Shown here piece after piece: positions 20,858 to 29,924 of a stretch of 64,000 bases of DNA (positions within the stretch are counted from its first letter, which is position 1; every line of letters starts with the position of its first letter). The translations under genes were made by a program, and so were the position numbers. The notes below the pieces were generated by a model that had not been told where the DNA came from, did not search any database, and worked only from the letters and a program-made list of their open reading frames with translations. Origin of the DNA: Thiobacillus sp. (GTDB lineage Bacteria > Pseudomonadota > Gammaproteobacteria > Burkholderiales > Thiobacillaceae); assembly GCA_024708885.1 (NCBI GenBank), contig JANJXT010000026.1, positions 1-64,000 of the forward strand, written 5' to 3'.

Positions 20858-21484
20858 ATGAAACCCCATCCGCCTGACTACTGGCCCGCCGCCTGCGCCG
20901 AACTCGCCGCAGCCGACCCGGTGATGGCTGCGCTCATCGCCGCGTATCCGGATTGTGTGCTCGGCAACCGTGGCGATCCCTTCGAGACCCTGGCGCGTGC
21001 CATCGTCGGACAGCAGATTTCGGTGAAGGCCGCGGACAGCATCTGGGCGCGCTTCGCGGCCGCAGTCGAAGCCGTGACGCCGCAGCGGCTCGCCATGTAC
21101 GACCCACATGCGCTCGCCGCATGCGGCCTGTCTCGTCGCAAGGCGGAATACCTCGTCGATCTGGCCGGCCATTTTGCCGACGGCCGCATCGTGGCGGCGC
21201 GCTGGAAGAAAATGGACGATGAAGCCATCATCGCCGAACTCGTCGACGTGCGCGGCATCGGTCGCTGGACCGCCGAAATGTTCCTCATCTTCAACCTGCG
21301 CCGTCCCGACGTCTGGCCGGTCGACGACATCGGCCTGCAGAAGGCGGTGGCGCGGCATTACCTCGACGGCGTGCGCCCCACCCCGAAAGTCCTGCGCAAA
21401 TTCGGTGAACGCCACGCACCGTGGCGTACCGTGGCAACCTGGTATCTGTGGCGCAGCCTCGATCCCGGTGTGGTGCAGTATTGA
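20858..21484 (+). CDS. DNA-3-methyladenine glycosylase II-like (AlkA family, HhH-GPD)
   Basis: This 208-residue base-excision enzyme would remove alkylated purines. The helix-hairpin-helix is in VDVRGIGRWTAEMFLIF and the conserved aspartate follows in WPVDDIGLQKAV. An N-terminal helical part has PFETLARAIVGQQISVKAA. It lacks the extra N-terminal domain of E. coli AlkA, as is common in this subfamily. Start at 20858 (MKPHPPDYW); a longer frame begins inside the family B repeat and is unlikely. Confidence 0.9.
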   Translation: MKPHPPDYWPAACAELAAADPVMAALIAAYPDCVLGNRGDPFETLARAIVGQQISVKAADSIWARFAAAVEAVTPQRLAMYDPHALAACGLSRRKAEYLVDLAGHFADGRIVAARWKKMDDEAIIAELVDVRGIGRWTAEMFLIFNLRRPDVWPVDDIGLQKAVARHYLDGVRPTPKVLRKFGERHAPWRTVATWYLWRSLDPGVVQY

Positions 21485-21489
21485 ACCAA

Positions 21490-21620
21490 GGGGCTAAGAT
21501 TTAGGGGTTAGGGTGTTTTGTGCGGCTACGCCGCGCCTCATGAGTTCATGAAACCGCGGCGTAGCCGCACAGTTCTCCCTAAATCCTGGCCCCTAGCCCC
21601 TAGCCCCTATAACCCCTAAC
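21490..21620. repeat. Large palindromic intergenic repeat, family C
   Basis: Perfect 16-base arms, GTGCGGCTACGCCGCG at 21520-21535 and its complement at 21555-21570, enclose a 19-base loop. Outer weaker arms contain GGGGCTAAGATTTAGGGG on the left and TAAATCCTGGCCCCTAGCCCC-like sequence on the right, followed by repeats of CCCCTA. It lies between converging genes and might also end transcription, although it lacks a T-run. Confidence 0.82.
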
Positions 21621-21640
21621 CCCTGGCCAGAAACCGCCAC

Positions 21641-21841
21641 TCAATAATGCGGCGGGATTTCCTCGCGCAGGCCGCGTGGCTCGGCCCCCTGCACATCCTT
21701 GATCTGCTGGTGCAGCATGCAGAGCTGTGCCTGCAACAGGTCGATCTGCGCCTGCTGGCGCGCCACGGTCTGGTTGAGGGTGTCGAGCAGGTCCTCGGCG
21801 AAGGCAAGCTTGGTTTCGAGTTCGGTGAGGCGGTCTTCCAT
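21641..21841 (-). CDS. slyX: SlyX family protein
   Basis: This 66-residue protein is a short coiled coil: MEDRLTELETKLAFAEDLL, then LNQTVARQQAQIDLLQAQL and a C-terminal GLREEIPPHY. The PPHY ending is typical of SlyX. Its molecular role is unknown. Its start codon overlaps the stop of the upstream tlpA-like gene, so the two are co-transcribed. Confidence 0.9.
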   Translation of the reverse strand: MEDRLTELETKLAFAEDLLDTLNQTVARQQAQIDLLQAQLCMLHQQIKDVQGAEPRGLREEIPPHY

Positions 21842-22368
21842 CAGCGGCCCTCCGGCAGCAGCGGGGCAACGAGTTTTTCCAGCCGGGGATAGTGAACCTG
21901 CCCTTTCACCGTGTGACGGATGCGGCCTTCCGTGTCCACGACGAACGAGAAGGGCACGCTCGACACCTGGCCGAACGCCGTGCTCACCGAGGCGTTGGTG
22001 GGTGCGGCGGGAAATACGTAGCCCTTGTCGCGCATCCAGCTGGCAATTTTCTCCGGTGGATCGTCGACGCTGATCGACACCACCTCGAAGCCGCGATCGC
22101 GGTAATCCTGCCAGAATTCGTCGATCACCGGCTTTTCCTTGCGGCAATAGGGGCACCACGTCGCCCAGAAATTCACCAGCACGACCTTGCCCCTGAGCGA
22201 CGCGTCCGTCAGTACGTGGCCGTCGGTGAGCGTCACCTGCCACGGCGGCACGACGCGGTTGTCCTCGCTCACGTCCGCCGGCGGGCGGAACCACAGCCAG
22301 GCGACCAAAGCCAGTAAAATCAGGGTCAGCGGACTCGGCGTCCATTTCTTGAGGGTGTCTCTATTCAT
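21841..22368 (-). CDS. TlpA/ResA-type membrane-anchored thioredoxin
   Basis: This 175-residue periplasmic thiol-disulfide protein is anchored by one N-terminal membrane segment (PLTLILLALVAWLWF, about 13-27). The redox centre is CPYC in VNFWATWCPYCRKE (about 66-79). The cis-proline region is in SSVPFSFVVDTEGRI. It may reduce apocytochrome c or other periplasmic disulfides, which would suit a host with many c-type cytochromes. Its start codon overlaps that of the divergent hemJ gene. Confidence 0.9.
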   Translation of the reverse strand: MNRDTLKKWTPSPLTLILLALVAWLWFRPPADVSEDNRVVPPWQVTLTDGHVLTDASLRGKVVLVNFWATWCPYCRKEKPVIDEFWQDYRDRGFEVVSISVDDPPEKIASWMRDKGYVFPAAPTNASVSTAFGQVSSVPFSFVVDTEGRIRHTVKGQVHYPRLEKLVAPLLPEGR

Positions 22369-22780
22369 GCTGTGGCTGAAGTCGTTTCATATCGTGATGG
22401 TGGTGAGCTGGTTCGCCGGGCTGTTCTACCTGCCGCGCATCTTCGTCAACCTGGCGATGGAGAACAACGATGCCGCCTACGACCGCCTGCTGCTGATGGC
22501 CGGCAAATTGTACCGGTTCGTCACCCCCATCATGTGGCTGACGCTCGCCACCGGCATCTGGCTGTGGCTCGCATATTTTCCGCTCAGCATGAACTGGATG
22601 TGGGCCAAGCTCGCGCTGGTCACGGGTCTCGTCGTTTATCACTTCGTCTGTCGCGGGCTGCTGCGCGGTTTCGCAGCACGACAGAACACGAAAACCCACG
22701 TATGGTTCCGCTGGTTCAACGAAATCCCCGTGATCGCCTTGTTGATCGTGGTGCTGCTGGTGGTGGTGAAACCGTTTTGA
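22367..22780 (+). CDS. hemJ: Protoporphyrinogen oxidase HemJ-like (UPF0093)
   Basis: This 137-residue protein has four predicted membrane helices. It begins MLWLKSFHIVMVVSWFAG with the conserved histidine and then LFYLPRIFVNL, the family's opening. Later conserved elements are WMWAKLALVTGLVVYHF and RWFNEIPVIALLIVVLLVV. HemJ converts protoporphyrinogen IX to protoporphyrin IX in heme synthesis. The start codon shares CATG with the divergent tlpA-like gene, so the two leaders overlap. Confidence 0.9.
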   Translation: MLWLKSFHIVMVVSWFAGLFYLPRIFVNLAMENNDAAYDRLLLMAGKLYRFVTPIMWLTLATGIWLWLAYFPLSMNWMWAKLALVTGLVVYHFVCRGLLRGFAARQNTKTHVWFRWFNEIPVIALLIVVLLVVVKPF

Positions 22781-22789
22781 CTTCTTTTC

Positions 22790-22875
22790 ATCCGCGAAGG
22801 ACGCGAAAAAACGCGAAGGGAAAAACCAGAATTCGCGTTGGGTCTCCTTCGCGCCCCTTCGCGTCCTTCGCGGAT
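22790..22875. repeat. Palindromic intergenic repeat, family B copy 2
   Basis: Same family as 20751-20847: ATCCGCGAAGGACGCGAA at the left and TTCGCGTCCTTCGCGGAT at the right. It lies between hemJ and the RlmL-like gene. Confidence 0.85.
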
Positions 22876-22897
22876 AAGCCGTTTTTGAAAGCATCAC

Positions 22898-24118
22898 TTG
22901 AAATCCGAACAACGCCGTAAACCTACACCGCACCCCGAGCGCGAGTCGCTGCCGCCCGCCAGCCATTTCGCCACCTGCCCGCGCGGGCTGGAGGAACTGC
23001 TGGCCGCCGAATTGAAAGCTGCCGGCGCGCAGGTCGTGCGCACGCTTCCGGCCGGCGTGCTGTTTTGCGCCGACGTCGCGGCCGAGATGCGCGCCAACCT
23101 CACTTCGCGCACCGCCACCCGCATCCTGCGCAAGGTCGGCTACACGCGCTACCGCAAGGAAGAGCACATCTACCGCGCCGCGCTCGATCTGCCCTGGCCC
23201 GACTGGTTCGACGTGCAGAAAACCATCGCGGTAAAGGTCGGCGCGCAGAATGCGCCGCTGAAAAGCCTCAACTTCATCACGCTCAAGATCAAAGACGCGA
23301 TCTGCGACCGCTTCCGCGAGGAAACCCGTGCGCGCCCGAGCGTCGACACCGAGTCACCCGACGTACCGGTGTACGCCTTCCTCACGGCGGATGCCGCGAC
23401 CTTCTACCTCGACACCTCGGGCGAGCCGCTGTTCAAGCGCGGCTTCAAGCGCGAGGCGAGCGCGGCCTCGATCAAGGAAAACCTCGCCGCCGGCATGCTG
23501 CTGCTGTCCGGCTGGGAGCCGGGCACGCCGCTCCTCGACCCCATGTGCGGCGCCGCCACCATCCTCCTCGAAGCCGTCGACCTGGCTCTGGACCGCGCGC
23601 CGGGGCGCAACCGTCACTTCGCCTTCGAGCACTACCGCGACTTCGACGCCGCGCTGTGGCAGCGCATCAAGACCGAGGCGCGCGCGAAGGAAAAGCCGCT
23701 GACGCAACTGCCGATCTTCGGCGCCGACCAGGATCGCTGGGTGCTCGACAAGGCGAGGAACAACCTCGCCGCCGCCGGCTGCGCCGACGTCGTCGAACTG
23801 AAGTGCTCCGACGTGCTCGATCTGAAAGCGCCGACGCCGGCCGGTACCATCGTCACCAATCCCCCGTATGGCGAGCGCATCGGCGAGGCCGAGGAGCTCG
23901 ACGAGTGGTATCCGCGCCTCGGCGACTGGCTGAAGCAGAATTTCGCCGGCTGGCAGGCGTGGATCATTTCCGGCGACCCGCTGCTGCCCAAGCGCATCGG
24001 CCTCAAGGCGAGCCGCCGCATCGTGCTGTTCAACGGGCAGATCGAGACGCGCTTCCTGCAGTACAGGATGGTTGCGGGTTCGATGGCGGCGAGCAAGCCG
24101 GAGGCGCGCCCGCCTTGA
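22898..24118 (+). CDS. THUMP-domain class I RNA methyltransferase (RlmL-like)
   Basis: This 406-residue SAM-dependent methyltransferase is probably for 23S rRNA guanine N2. An N-terminal THUMP-like part ([20 protein letters not shown], about residues 25-44) is followed by the Rossmann domain with [15 protein letters not shown] and the catalytic [10 protein letters not shown]. It equals the RlmL half of E. coli RlmKL and lacks the RlmK half. The start is taken as TTG at 22898; no in-frame ATG precedes the conserved part closely. Confidence 0.9.
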   Translation: MKSEQRRKPTPHPERESLPPASHFATCPRGLEELLAAELKAAGAQVVRTLPAGVLFCADVAAEMRANLTSRTATRILRKVGYTRYRKEEHIYRAALDLPWPDWFDVQKTIAVKVGAQNAPLKSLNFITLKIKDAICDRFREETRARPSVDTESPDVPVYAFLTADAATFYLDTSGEPLFKRGFKREASAASIKENLAAGMLLLSGWEPGTPLLDPMCGAATILLEAVDLALDRAPGRNRHFAFEHYRDFDAALWQRIKTEARAKEKPLTQLPIFGADQDRWVLDKARNNLAAAGCADVVELKCSDVLDLKAPTPAGTIVTNPPYGERIGEAEELDEWYPRLGDWLKQNFAGWQAWIISGDPLLPKRIGLKASRRIVLFNGQIETRFLQYRMVAGSMAASKPEARPP

Positions 24119-24129
24119 CCCGGATTGCC

Positions 24130-24146
24130 TTGAGAGTTATTCTCAA
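24130..24146. promoter_or_regulatory. Possible operator upstream of catalase
   Basis: TTGAGA-GTTAT-TCTCAA is a perfect 6-base inverted repeat with a 5-base spacer, about 135 bases upstream of the catalase ATG in an otherwise gene-free gap. It could bind a peroxide or metal regulator, but it does not match a consensus that I can name with confidence. Confidence 0.3.
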
Positions 24147-24281
24147 CAACTGCGACTTCGCTCCGCCGTCAATCGGCGGCCCCGCCTCCATCCCATTCAC
24201 GCGCTGCCGTCCACGCATCCTGTGTGTATCACAGCGCTCAATCGCTGGCGGCATCCACCCAACTGCGCAAGGAGTACGAAG

Positions 24282-25730
24282 ATGGACGAGGGAAACAAGA
24301 AGCTGACGACGACCGGCGGCTGTCCGGTGATCGACAACCAGAACGTGATGACGGCGGGGAAGCGTGGCCCGCAACTGCTGCAGGACGTCTGGTTCCTGGA
24401 AAAGCTTGCGCATTTCGACCGCGAGGTCATTCCGGAGCGGCGCATGCACGCCAAGGGTTCGGGCGCCTACGGCACGTTCACCGTCACTCAGGACATCAGC
24501 CGCTACACCCGGGCGCGGCTGTTCAGCCAGATCGGCAAGAAGACCGAGCTGTTCGCGCGCTTCTCGACCGTGGCCGGCGAGCGCGGCGCGGCCGATGCCG
24601 AACGTGACATCCGCGGCTTTGCGCTCAAGTTCTACACCGAGGAAGGCAACTGGGATCTGGCCGGCAACAACACGCCGGTGTTCTTCCTGCGCGATCCGCT
24701 GAAATTTCCCGATCTCAACCACGCGGTCAAGCGCGATCCGCGCACCAATCTGCGCAGCGCCAGAAACAACTGGGATTTCTGGACCCTGCTGCCGGAAGCC
24801 CTGCACCAGGTGACCATCGTCATGTCCGATCGCGGCATTCCGGCCAGTTACCGGCACATGCACGGCTTCGGCTCGCACACCTTCAGCTTCATCAATGCCA
24901 GCAACGAGCGTTACTGGGTGAAGTTCCATTTCAAGACCCAGCAGGGCATCAGGAACATGACCGATGAGGAAGCGGAAGCGGCCGTCGGCAAGTGCCGCGA
25001 AACCCATCAGCGCGACCTCTACGAGGCGATCGAGCGCGGCGATTTCCCGAAATGGACGATGTACGTGCAGGTCATGCCGGAGCTGGATGCCGAGAAGGTG
25101 TCCTATCACCCGTTCGATCTGTCCAAGATCTGGCCGCACAAGGATTACCCGCTGATCGAGGTCGGTGTGCTCGAGCTCAATCGCAATCCGGAAAACTATT
25201 TTGCCGAAGTCGAGCAGGCCGCGTTCAACCCGGCTAACGTCGTTCCGGGGATCAGCTTCTCGCCGGACAAGATGCTGCAGGGCCGCCTGTTTTCCTACGG
25301 CGATGCGCAGCGTTACCGGCTCGGCGTCAATCACGGCCTGATTCCGGTCAACGCACCGCGCTGCCCGGTGCACAGCTATCACCGCGACGGTGCGATGCGC
25401 GTGGACGGCAACTTCGGCAGCACGCTCGGCTACGAGCCGAATGGGTATGGCGAATGGCAGGAGCAGCCGGATTACCGCGAGCCGCCGCTGAAGATCGACG
25501 GCGCCGCCGATCACTGGAACTTCCGCGAGGACGACGACGATTACTACAGCCAGCCGCGCGCGCTGTTCCGTCTGATGACGCCCGCGCAGCAGCAGCTGCT
25601 GTTCGACAACACGGCACGCGCCATGGGCGATGCGCCGGAAGAGGTCAAGCGCCGCCACATCGCCAATTGCACCCGATGCGACCCGGCGTATGGCGCCGGC
25701 GTCGCCAAGGCGCTCGGTCTGTCTGCCTGA
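24282..25730 (+). CDS. katA: Monofunctional heme catalase (small subunit, clade 3 type)
   Basis: This 482-residue enzyme breaks down hydrogen peroxide. The distal histidine is in [15 protein letters not shown] (about residues 52-66), the essential asparagine is in [18 protein letters not shown] and nearby GNNTPVFF, and the proximal heme tyrosine is in [17 protein letters not shown]. The length matches small-subunit catalases. AAGGAG lies about 8 bases before the ATG. It is followed by a strong hairpin at 25755-25785. Confidence 0.95.
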   Translation: MDEGNKKLTTTGGCPVIDNQNVMTAGKRGPQLLQDVWFLEKLAHFDREVIPERRMHAKGSGAYGTFTVTQDISRYTRARLFSQIGKKTELFARFSTVAGERGAADAERDIRGFALKFYTEEGNWDLAGNNTPVFFLRDPLKFPDLNHAVKRDPRTNLRSARNNWDFWTLLPEALHQVTIVMSDRGIPASYRHMHGFGSHTFSFINASNERYWVKFHFKTQQGIRNMTDEEAEAAVGKCRETHQRDLYEAIERGDFPKWTMYVQVMPELDAEKVSYHPFDLSKIWPHKDYPLIEVGVLELNRNPENYFAEVEQAAFNPANVVPGISFSPDKMLQGRLFSYGDAQRYRLGVNHGLIPVNAPRCPVHSYHRDGAMRVDGNFGSTLGYEPNGYGEWQEQPDYREPPLKIDGAADHWNFREDDDDYYSQPRALFRLMTPAQQQLLFDNTARAMGDAPEEVKRRHIANCTRCDPAYGAGVAKALGLSA

Positions 25731-25754
25731 AGCCGGCGCCGGAAGGCGCAAAAA

Positions 25755-25785
25755 AGCCGTCCCGGCGCTGGTCGCCGGGACGGCT
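25755..25785. terminator. GC-rich hairpin after catalase
   Basis: A 13-base perfect stem, AGCCGTCCCGGCG / CGCCGGGACGGCT, with a 5-base loop, lies 25 bases after the catalase stop. An A-run precedes it and only a weak T-rich tail follows. It probably ends the catalase transcript. Confidence 0.75.
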
Positions 25786-25830
25786 CCGTTCATATCACGC
25801 GCCGCTGTCCGGATTGATTCCGAAAACCGC

Positions 25831-25976
25831 ACCACAGAGACACAGAGGCACAGAGAACACCGCACAAAAACATGCACTTGCATTCTTTCCATGGTTCACC
25901 CGATGGGTGAATGGGGGAAAGCGCGGCGAATTCCTGTTTTTAGGGTTTCTCTGTGCCTCTGTGTCTCTGTGGTTCA
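25831..25976. repeat. Palindromic intergenic repeat, family A copy 2
   Basis: Terminal 27-base arms are perfectly complementary (25831-25857 with 25947-25973; they start ACCACAGAGACACAGAGG). The interior includes GGTTCACCCGATGGGTGAA, the inverse of the interior of copy 1 at 17936-18078. It fills most of the 381-base gap between catalase and pilU. The rest of the gap (25977-26111) shows no supported gene. Confidence 0.9.
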
Positions 25977-26111
25977 ATTTCTTCTTCCAGGTTTATCGGC
26001 AATGCCAGTGGTGCTCCTGTCGCTGCTGGCCTTGTGCTCGCGCTTTTGCGGCTTGCGCTGCCGCAGTCGAGGCGTCGTCAGGCGTTTTCGTTTTCGCGTG
26101 CGTTCGATGGA

Positions 26112-27239
26112 TCACACGATGTCGAGGTGATCGAGCCCCGCCAGCATGTCGCGCCCCTTGGCTTCCTGGCCGTGCAGCTTGATCTTCAGGCGCAGGTCGT
26201 TGAGGCTGTCGGCGTTTCTCAGCGCGTCCTCGTAGGAAATCATGCCGGCCTCGTACAGGTCGAACAGCGACTGGTCGAAGGTCTGCATGCCCAGTTCGCG
26301 CGATTTCGACATGATCTCCTTGATCTCGTGCACCTGGCCCTTGAAGATGAGGTCGGAGATGAGCGGCGAGTTGAGCAGGATCTCGACCGCGGCGATGCGG
26401 CCGCTGCTGCCCTTGCGCGGGATCAGGCGCTGCGAGATGAAGGACTTCAGGTTCAAGGACAAGTCCATCAGCAGCTGGTCGCGCTTTTCCTCGGGGAAGA
26501 AGTTGATGATGCGGTCGAGCGCCTGGTTGGCGCTGTTGGCGTGCAGGGTGGACAGGCACAGGTGGCCGGTTTCGGCGAAGGCGATGGCGTATTCCATGGT
26601 GTCGCGGTCGCGGATTTCGCCGATGAGGATGACGTCCGGCGCCTGGCGCAGGGTGTTCTTCAGCGCGGAGAACCAGTTGTCGGTGTCGATGCCGACCTCG
26701 CGCTGGGTGATGATGGACTTCTTGTGCTCGTGCACGTATTCGATCGGGTCCTCGACGGTGATGATGTGGCCGGCGTCGTTCTCGTTGCGGTAGCCGACCA
26801 TTGCTGCGAGCGAGGTCGATTTACCGGTGCCGGTGCCGCCGACGAAGATCACCAGGCCGCGCTTGATCATCGCCACGTCCTGCAGGATGGGCGGCAGGTT
26901 GAGGTCTTCCAGCTTGGGAATCCTGGTGTTGATGGTCCGCATCACGACGCCGACGCGCCCCTGCTGGACGAAGACGTTGACGCGGAAGCGGCCGATCTCG
27001 GGCGGGCTGATCGCGAAGTTGGACTCGTTGCTCGCCTCGAAGTCGTGCCACTGCCGGTCGTTCATGATCGAGCGCGCGAGTTCGGTGGTGTGTGCGGGGG
27101 TGAGGCTCTGATTCGACACCGGGGTGATCTTGCCGTCGACCTTGATCGCGGGCGGAAAGCCGGCGGTGATGAAAAGGTCGGACGCGTTTTTCGCCAGCAT
27201 CAGGCGCAGCAGGTCGTGGACGGTTTTCTCGGCGTTCAT
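26112..27239 (-). CDS. pilU: Twitching motility ATPase PilU
   Basis: This 375-residue hexameric ATPase is an accessory to PilT in pilus retraction. Walker A is GGTGTGKSTSLAAMVGY, the Asp box is in IITVEDPIEYVHEHKK, Walker B in DVILIGEIRDRDTM, and the His box in LCLSTLHANSANQ. The C-terminus is longer than in PilT, and the opening LRLMLAKNASDLFITAGFPP is PilU-like. It lies 63 bases downstream of pilT on the same strand, the usual pilT-pilU order. Confidence 0.94.
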   Translation of the reverse strand: MNAEKTVHDLLRLMLAKNASDLFITAGFPPAIKVDGKITPVSNQSLTPAHTTELARSIMNDRQWHDFEASNESNFAISPPEIGRFRVNVFVQQGRVGVVMRTINTRIPKLEDLNLPPILQDVAMIKRGLVIFVGGTGTGKSTSLAAMVGYRNENDAGHIITVEDPIEYVHEHKKSIITQREVGIDTDNWFSALKNTLRQAPDVILIGEIRDRDTMEYAIAFAETGHLCLSTLHANSANQALDRIINFFPEEKRDQLLMDLSLNLKSFISQRLIPRKGSSGRIAAVEILLNSPLISDLIFKGQVHEIKEIMSKSRELGMQTFDQSLFDLYEAGMISYEDALRNADSLNDLRLKIKLHGQEAKGRDMLAGLDHLDIV

Positions 27240-27302
27240 TGTTGATCCTTGGATTCAGGCTTGTTTCAGTCCGGCGTGGTGAAAAAGCTCGGCGTGCGGT
27301 GT

Positions 27303-28346
27303 TCAGCCGAAGAAAGCGTCCTTGTTCTGCGCGGCGTTGCGCGCGGTGCCGGGGGCGATGACGTTGCGCTTGACCAGGTCCTGCAGGTTCTGGTCGAGCG
27401 TCTGCATGCCCAGGTTGCCACCGGTCTGGATCGACGAATACATCTGCGCGACCTTGTTCTCGCGGATCAGATTTCGAATTGCAGGTGTCCCGATCATGAT
27501 CTCGTGCGCGGCGACGCGGCTGGTGCCGTCCTTGGTTTTCAGCAGCGTCTGCGAGATCACCGCGCGCAGCGATTCGGACAGCATCGAGCGCACCATTTCC
27601 TTCTCCGCGGCGGGGAAGACGTCGACGACGCGGTCGATGGTCTTGGCGGCCGACGAGGTATGCAGCGTGCCGAACACCAGGTGGCCGGTCTCGGCGGCGG
27701 TGAGCGCGAGCCGAATGGTTTCGAGGTCGCGCAGTTCGCCGACCAGGATCACGTCCGGGTCTTCGCGCAGCGCGGAGCGCAGGGCGTTGTTGAACGACAG
27801 CGTATGCGGGCCGACCTCGCGCTGGTTGATCAGGCATTTCTTGCTCTGGTGCACGAATTCGATCGGGTCCTCGACGGTGAGGATGTGCGAATACTGGTTC
27901 TCGTTGATGTAGTCCATCATCGCCGCCAGGGTGGTCGACTTGCCGGAGCCGGTCGGACCGGTCACCAGCACGATGCCGCGCGGCTGGTCGGAGATTTCCT
28001 TGAAGATGGCCGGACAGTTGAGCTCCTCCAGCGTCAGCACCTTGGAGGGAATCGTGCGGAACACCGCGCCGGCGCCGTACTGCTGGTTGAAGGCGTTGAC
28101 GCGGAAACGCGCCAGCGAGGGAATCTCGAAGGAGAAGTCGATTTCCAGCGTTTCCTCGTACACCTTGCGCTGGCTGTCGTTCATGATGTCGTACACCATG
28201 CGGTGCACGTCCTTGTGCTCCATCGGCGGCAGGTTGATGCGGCGGATGTCGCCGTTGACCCGGATCATCGGCGGCAGGCTCGACGACAAATGCAGGTCGG
28301 ATGCCTTGTTCTTGACGGAAAATGCCAGCAGTTCGGAAATGTCCAC
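27303..28346 (-). CDS. pilT: Twitching motility ATPase PilT
   Basis: This 347-residue retraction motor of type IV pili has Walker A VTGPTGSGKSTTLAAMM, ILTVEDPIEFVH, Walker B DVILVGELRDLETIRLAL and His box LVFGTLHTSSAAKTIDR. The AIRNLIRENKVAQMYS segment of the C-terminal domain is PilT-specific. The start is taken as GTG at 28346, giving MDISELLAFSVKNKASDLH; longer upstream frames on this strand have no family similarity. It is divergent from yggS. Confidence 0.95.
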   Translation of the reverse strand: MDISELLAFSVKNKASDLHLSSSLPPMIRVNGDIRRINLPPMEHKDVHRMVYDIMNDSQRKVYEETLEIDFSFEIPSLARFRVNAFNQQYGAGAVFRTIPSKVLTLEELNCPAIFKEISDQPRGIVLVTGPTGSGKSTTLAAMMDYINENQYSHILTVEDPIEFVHQSKKCLINQREVGPHTLSFNNALRSALREDPDVILVGELRDLETIRLALTAAETGHLVFGTLHTSSAAKTIDRVVDVFPAAEKEMVRSMLSESLRAVISQTLLKTKDGTSRVAAHEIMIGTPAIRNLIRENKVAQMYSSIQTGGNLGMQTLDQNLQDLVKRNVIAPGTARNAAQNKDAFFG

Positions 28347-28393
28347 GCGTGCCTCGTTCTGTATGGGTGGGATTTTGACGGATAATATTCGAC

Positions 28394-29116
28394 ATGGATA
28401 ACGGCCAGGACACGCATGAACTTGAGGCCGCCGTGGCGCGCCTGCAGGCCGTGCGGACGCGCATCGTGCGCGCCAGCGGCGAGGCCGGGCGCGATCCGGC
28501 GACGGTGCAGCTGCTGGCGGTGAGCAAGACCTTTGGCCCAGCGGCGGTGCGCGCGCTGGCGGCGGCGGGGCAGGGCGCGTTCGGCGAGAATTACGTGCAG
28601 GAAGCACTCGAAAAACAGCGGGCGCTGGCCGACCTGCCGCTGGTGTGGCATTTCATCGGCCCGATCCAGAGCAACAAGACGCGTCCCATCGTGGAAAATT
28701 TCGCCTGGGCGCACAGCGTCGACCGCCTGAAAGTGGCCGAGCGCCTGTCGGCGCAGCGCCCGCCCGGGTTGCCGCGGCTGCACGTCTGTCTCGAAGTCAA
28801 CGTCAGCGGCGAGGCGAGCAAGGGCGGGGTCGCCCCGGCCGAACTGCCGGCGCTGGCCGATGCGGTGGCGAGACTTCCCGCCTTGCGCCTGCGCGGGCTG
28901 ATGGCCATTCCCGCGCCGGCGGCGGATGCCGCCGCGCAGCGCGCGGCGTTTCGCCGCGTGCGCGAACTGTTCGACGCGCTCAAGGCGCGCGGGCACGACC
29001 TCGACACCCTGTCGATGGGCATGTCGGCCGACCTCGAGGCGGCCATCCTGGAAGGCGCAACCATCGTGCGCGTGGGTACCGCGCTGTTTGGCGAAAGGAA
29101 TTACGGCAATGCATAA
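28394..29116 (+). CDS. PLP homeostasis protein YggS (PLPBP family)
   Basis: This 240-residue protein with an alanine-racemase-like barrel binds pyridoxal phosphate and helps balance B6 pools. The PLP lysine is in LLAVSKTFGPAAVR (about residue 45). Conserved are GENYVQEALEK, WHFIGPIQSNK and LSMGMSADLEAAI. It lies opposite pilT and begins the yggS-proC-yggT-yggU cluster seen in many proteobacteria. Confidence 0.95.
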   Translation: MDNGQDTHELEAAVARLQAVRTRIVRASGEAGRDPATVQLLAVSKTFGPAAVRALAAAGQGAFGENYVQEALEKQRALADLPLVWHFIGPIQSNKTRPIVENFAWAHSVDRLKVAERLSAQRPPGLPRLHVCLEVNVSGEASKGGVAPAELPALADAVARLPALRLRGLMAIPAPAADAAAQRAAFRRVRELFDALKARGHDLDTLSMGMSADLEAAILEGATIVRVGTALFGERNYGNA

Positions 29117-29924
29117 AGTCAGCTTCATCGGCGGCGGCAACATGGCTGCGGCCATCATCGGCGGACTGGTCGCCAGCGGTACGGCGCCGACCGACATCGA
29201 AGTGGTGGAGATCAACGCCGACGCGCGCGCGCAGCTGGCGGCGCGTTTCGGCGTCGTCACGCACGGCGATCTGGCGCACGCGCGTCTGCATCCGCTGCTG
29301 GTGCTGGCGGTCAAGCCGCAGACCCTCCCCGAGGTCGCGGCCGCGCTGTCGACGCGCCTGGCGGGACACCTTGTGATATCGATCGCCGCCGGTGTCCGCG
29401 TGGCCGATCTGTCGCGCTGGCTGGGCGGGCACGCGCGCATCGTGCGCAGCATGCCCAATACCCCGGCGCTGGTGCAGGCGGGCATCGCCGGACTCTATGC
29501 AGCGCCCGGGGTTGCCGCCGAGGCGCGCTCGCAGGCCGAAACCGTGCTGCGTGCCGTGGGGGGGGTGGTGTGGGTCGAGGAGGAAACGCAGCTCGACGCG
29601 GTGACCGCGGTGTCGGGCAGCGGGCCGGCCTACGTCTTCTATTTCATCGAATCACTGGAAGCCGCTGCCGTGGCGCAGGGGCTGGCGCCGGCCACCGCGC
29701 GGCAGCTCGCGCTGCAAACTTTCTTCGGCGCCGCGAAGCTGGCGCTGGAGTCGGGCGAGGAGCCTGCCGTGCTGCGCCAGCGCGTCACCTCCAAGGGTGG
29801 CACCACCGAGCGCGGCATCGCCGCACTGGACGCGGCCGCGGTCAAGTCTGCCGTGGGCCAGGCGGTGGACGCGGCGAGCCGGCGCAGTGCCGAACTCGGC
29901 GATGAACTGGGGCGGCTGGCATGA
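29109..29924 (+). CDS. proC: Pyrroline-5-carboxylate reductase
   Basis: This 271-residue enzyme performs the last step of proline synthesis. The NAD(P)-binding motif is VSFIGGGNMAAAIIGGL at the N-terminus. Family landmarks are VRSMPNTPALVQAGI, AVSGSGPAYVFYFIE and VTSKGGTTERGIAAL. The start overlaps yggS by 8 bases, and its stop overlaps the yggT start (ATGA). Confidence 0.96.
   Translation: MHKVSFIGGGNMAAAIIGGLVASGTAPTDIEVVEINADARAQLAARFGVVTHGDLAHARLHPLLVLAVKPQTLPEVAAALSTRLAGHLVISIAAGVRVADLSRWLGGHARIVRSMPNTPALVQAGIAGLYAAPGVAAEARSQAETVLRAVGGVVWVEEETQLDAVTAVSGSGPAYVFYFIESLEAAAVAQGLAPATARQLALQTFFGAAKLALESGEEPAVLRQRVTSKGGTTERGIAALDAAAVKSAVGQAVDAASRRSAELGDELGRLA

Noticed and set aside
21485-21640. 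A tRNA or small RNA at the long hairpin
   Set aside because: The fold is a simple long hairpin without tRNA-like loops or a promoter that I can see. It is better described as a repeat.
25996-26115. A small minus-strand frame of about 40 codons after pilU
   Set aside because: It has low-complexity Ala/Gln composition and no recognisable family or clear ribosome site.
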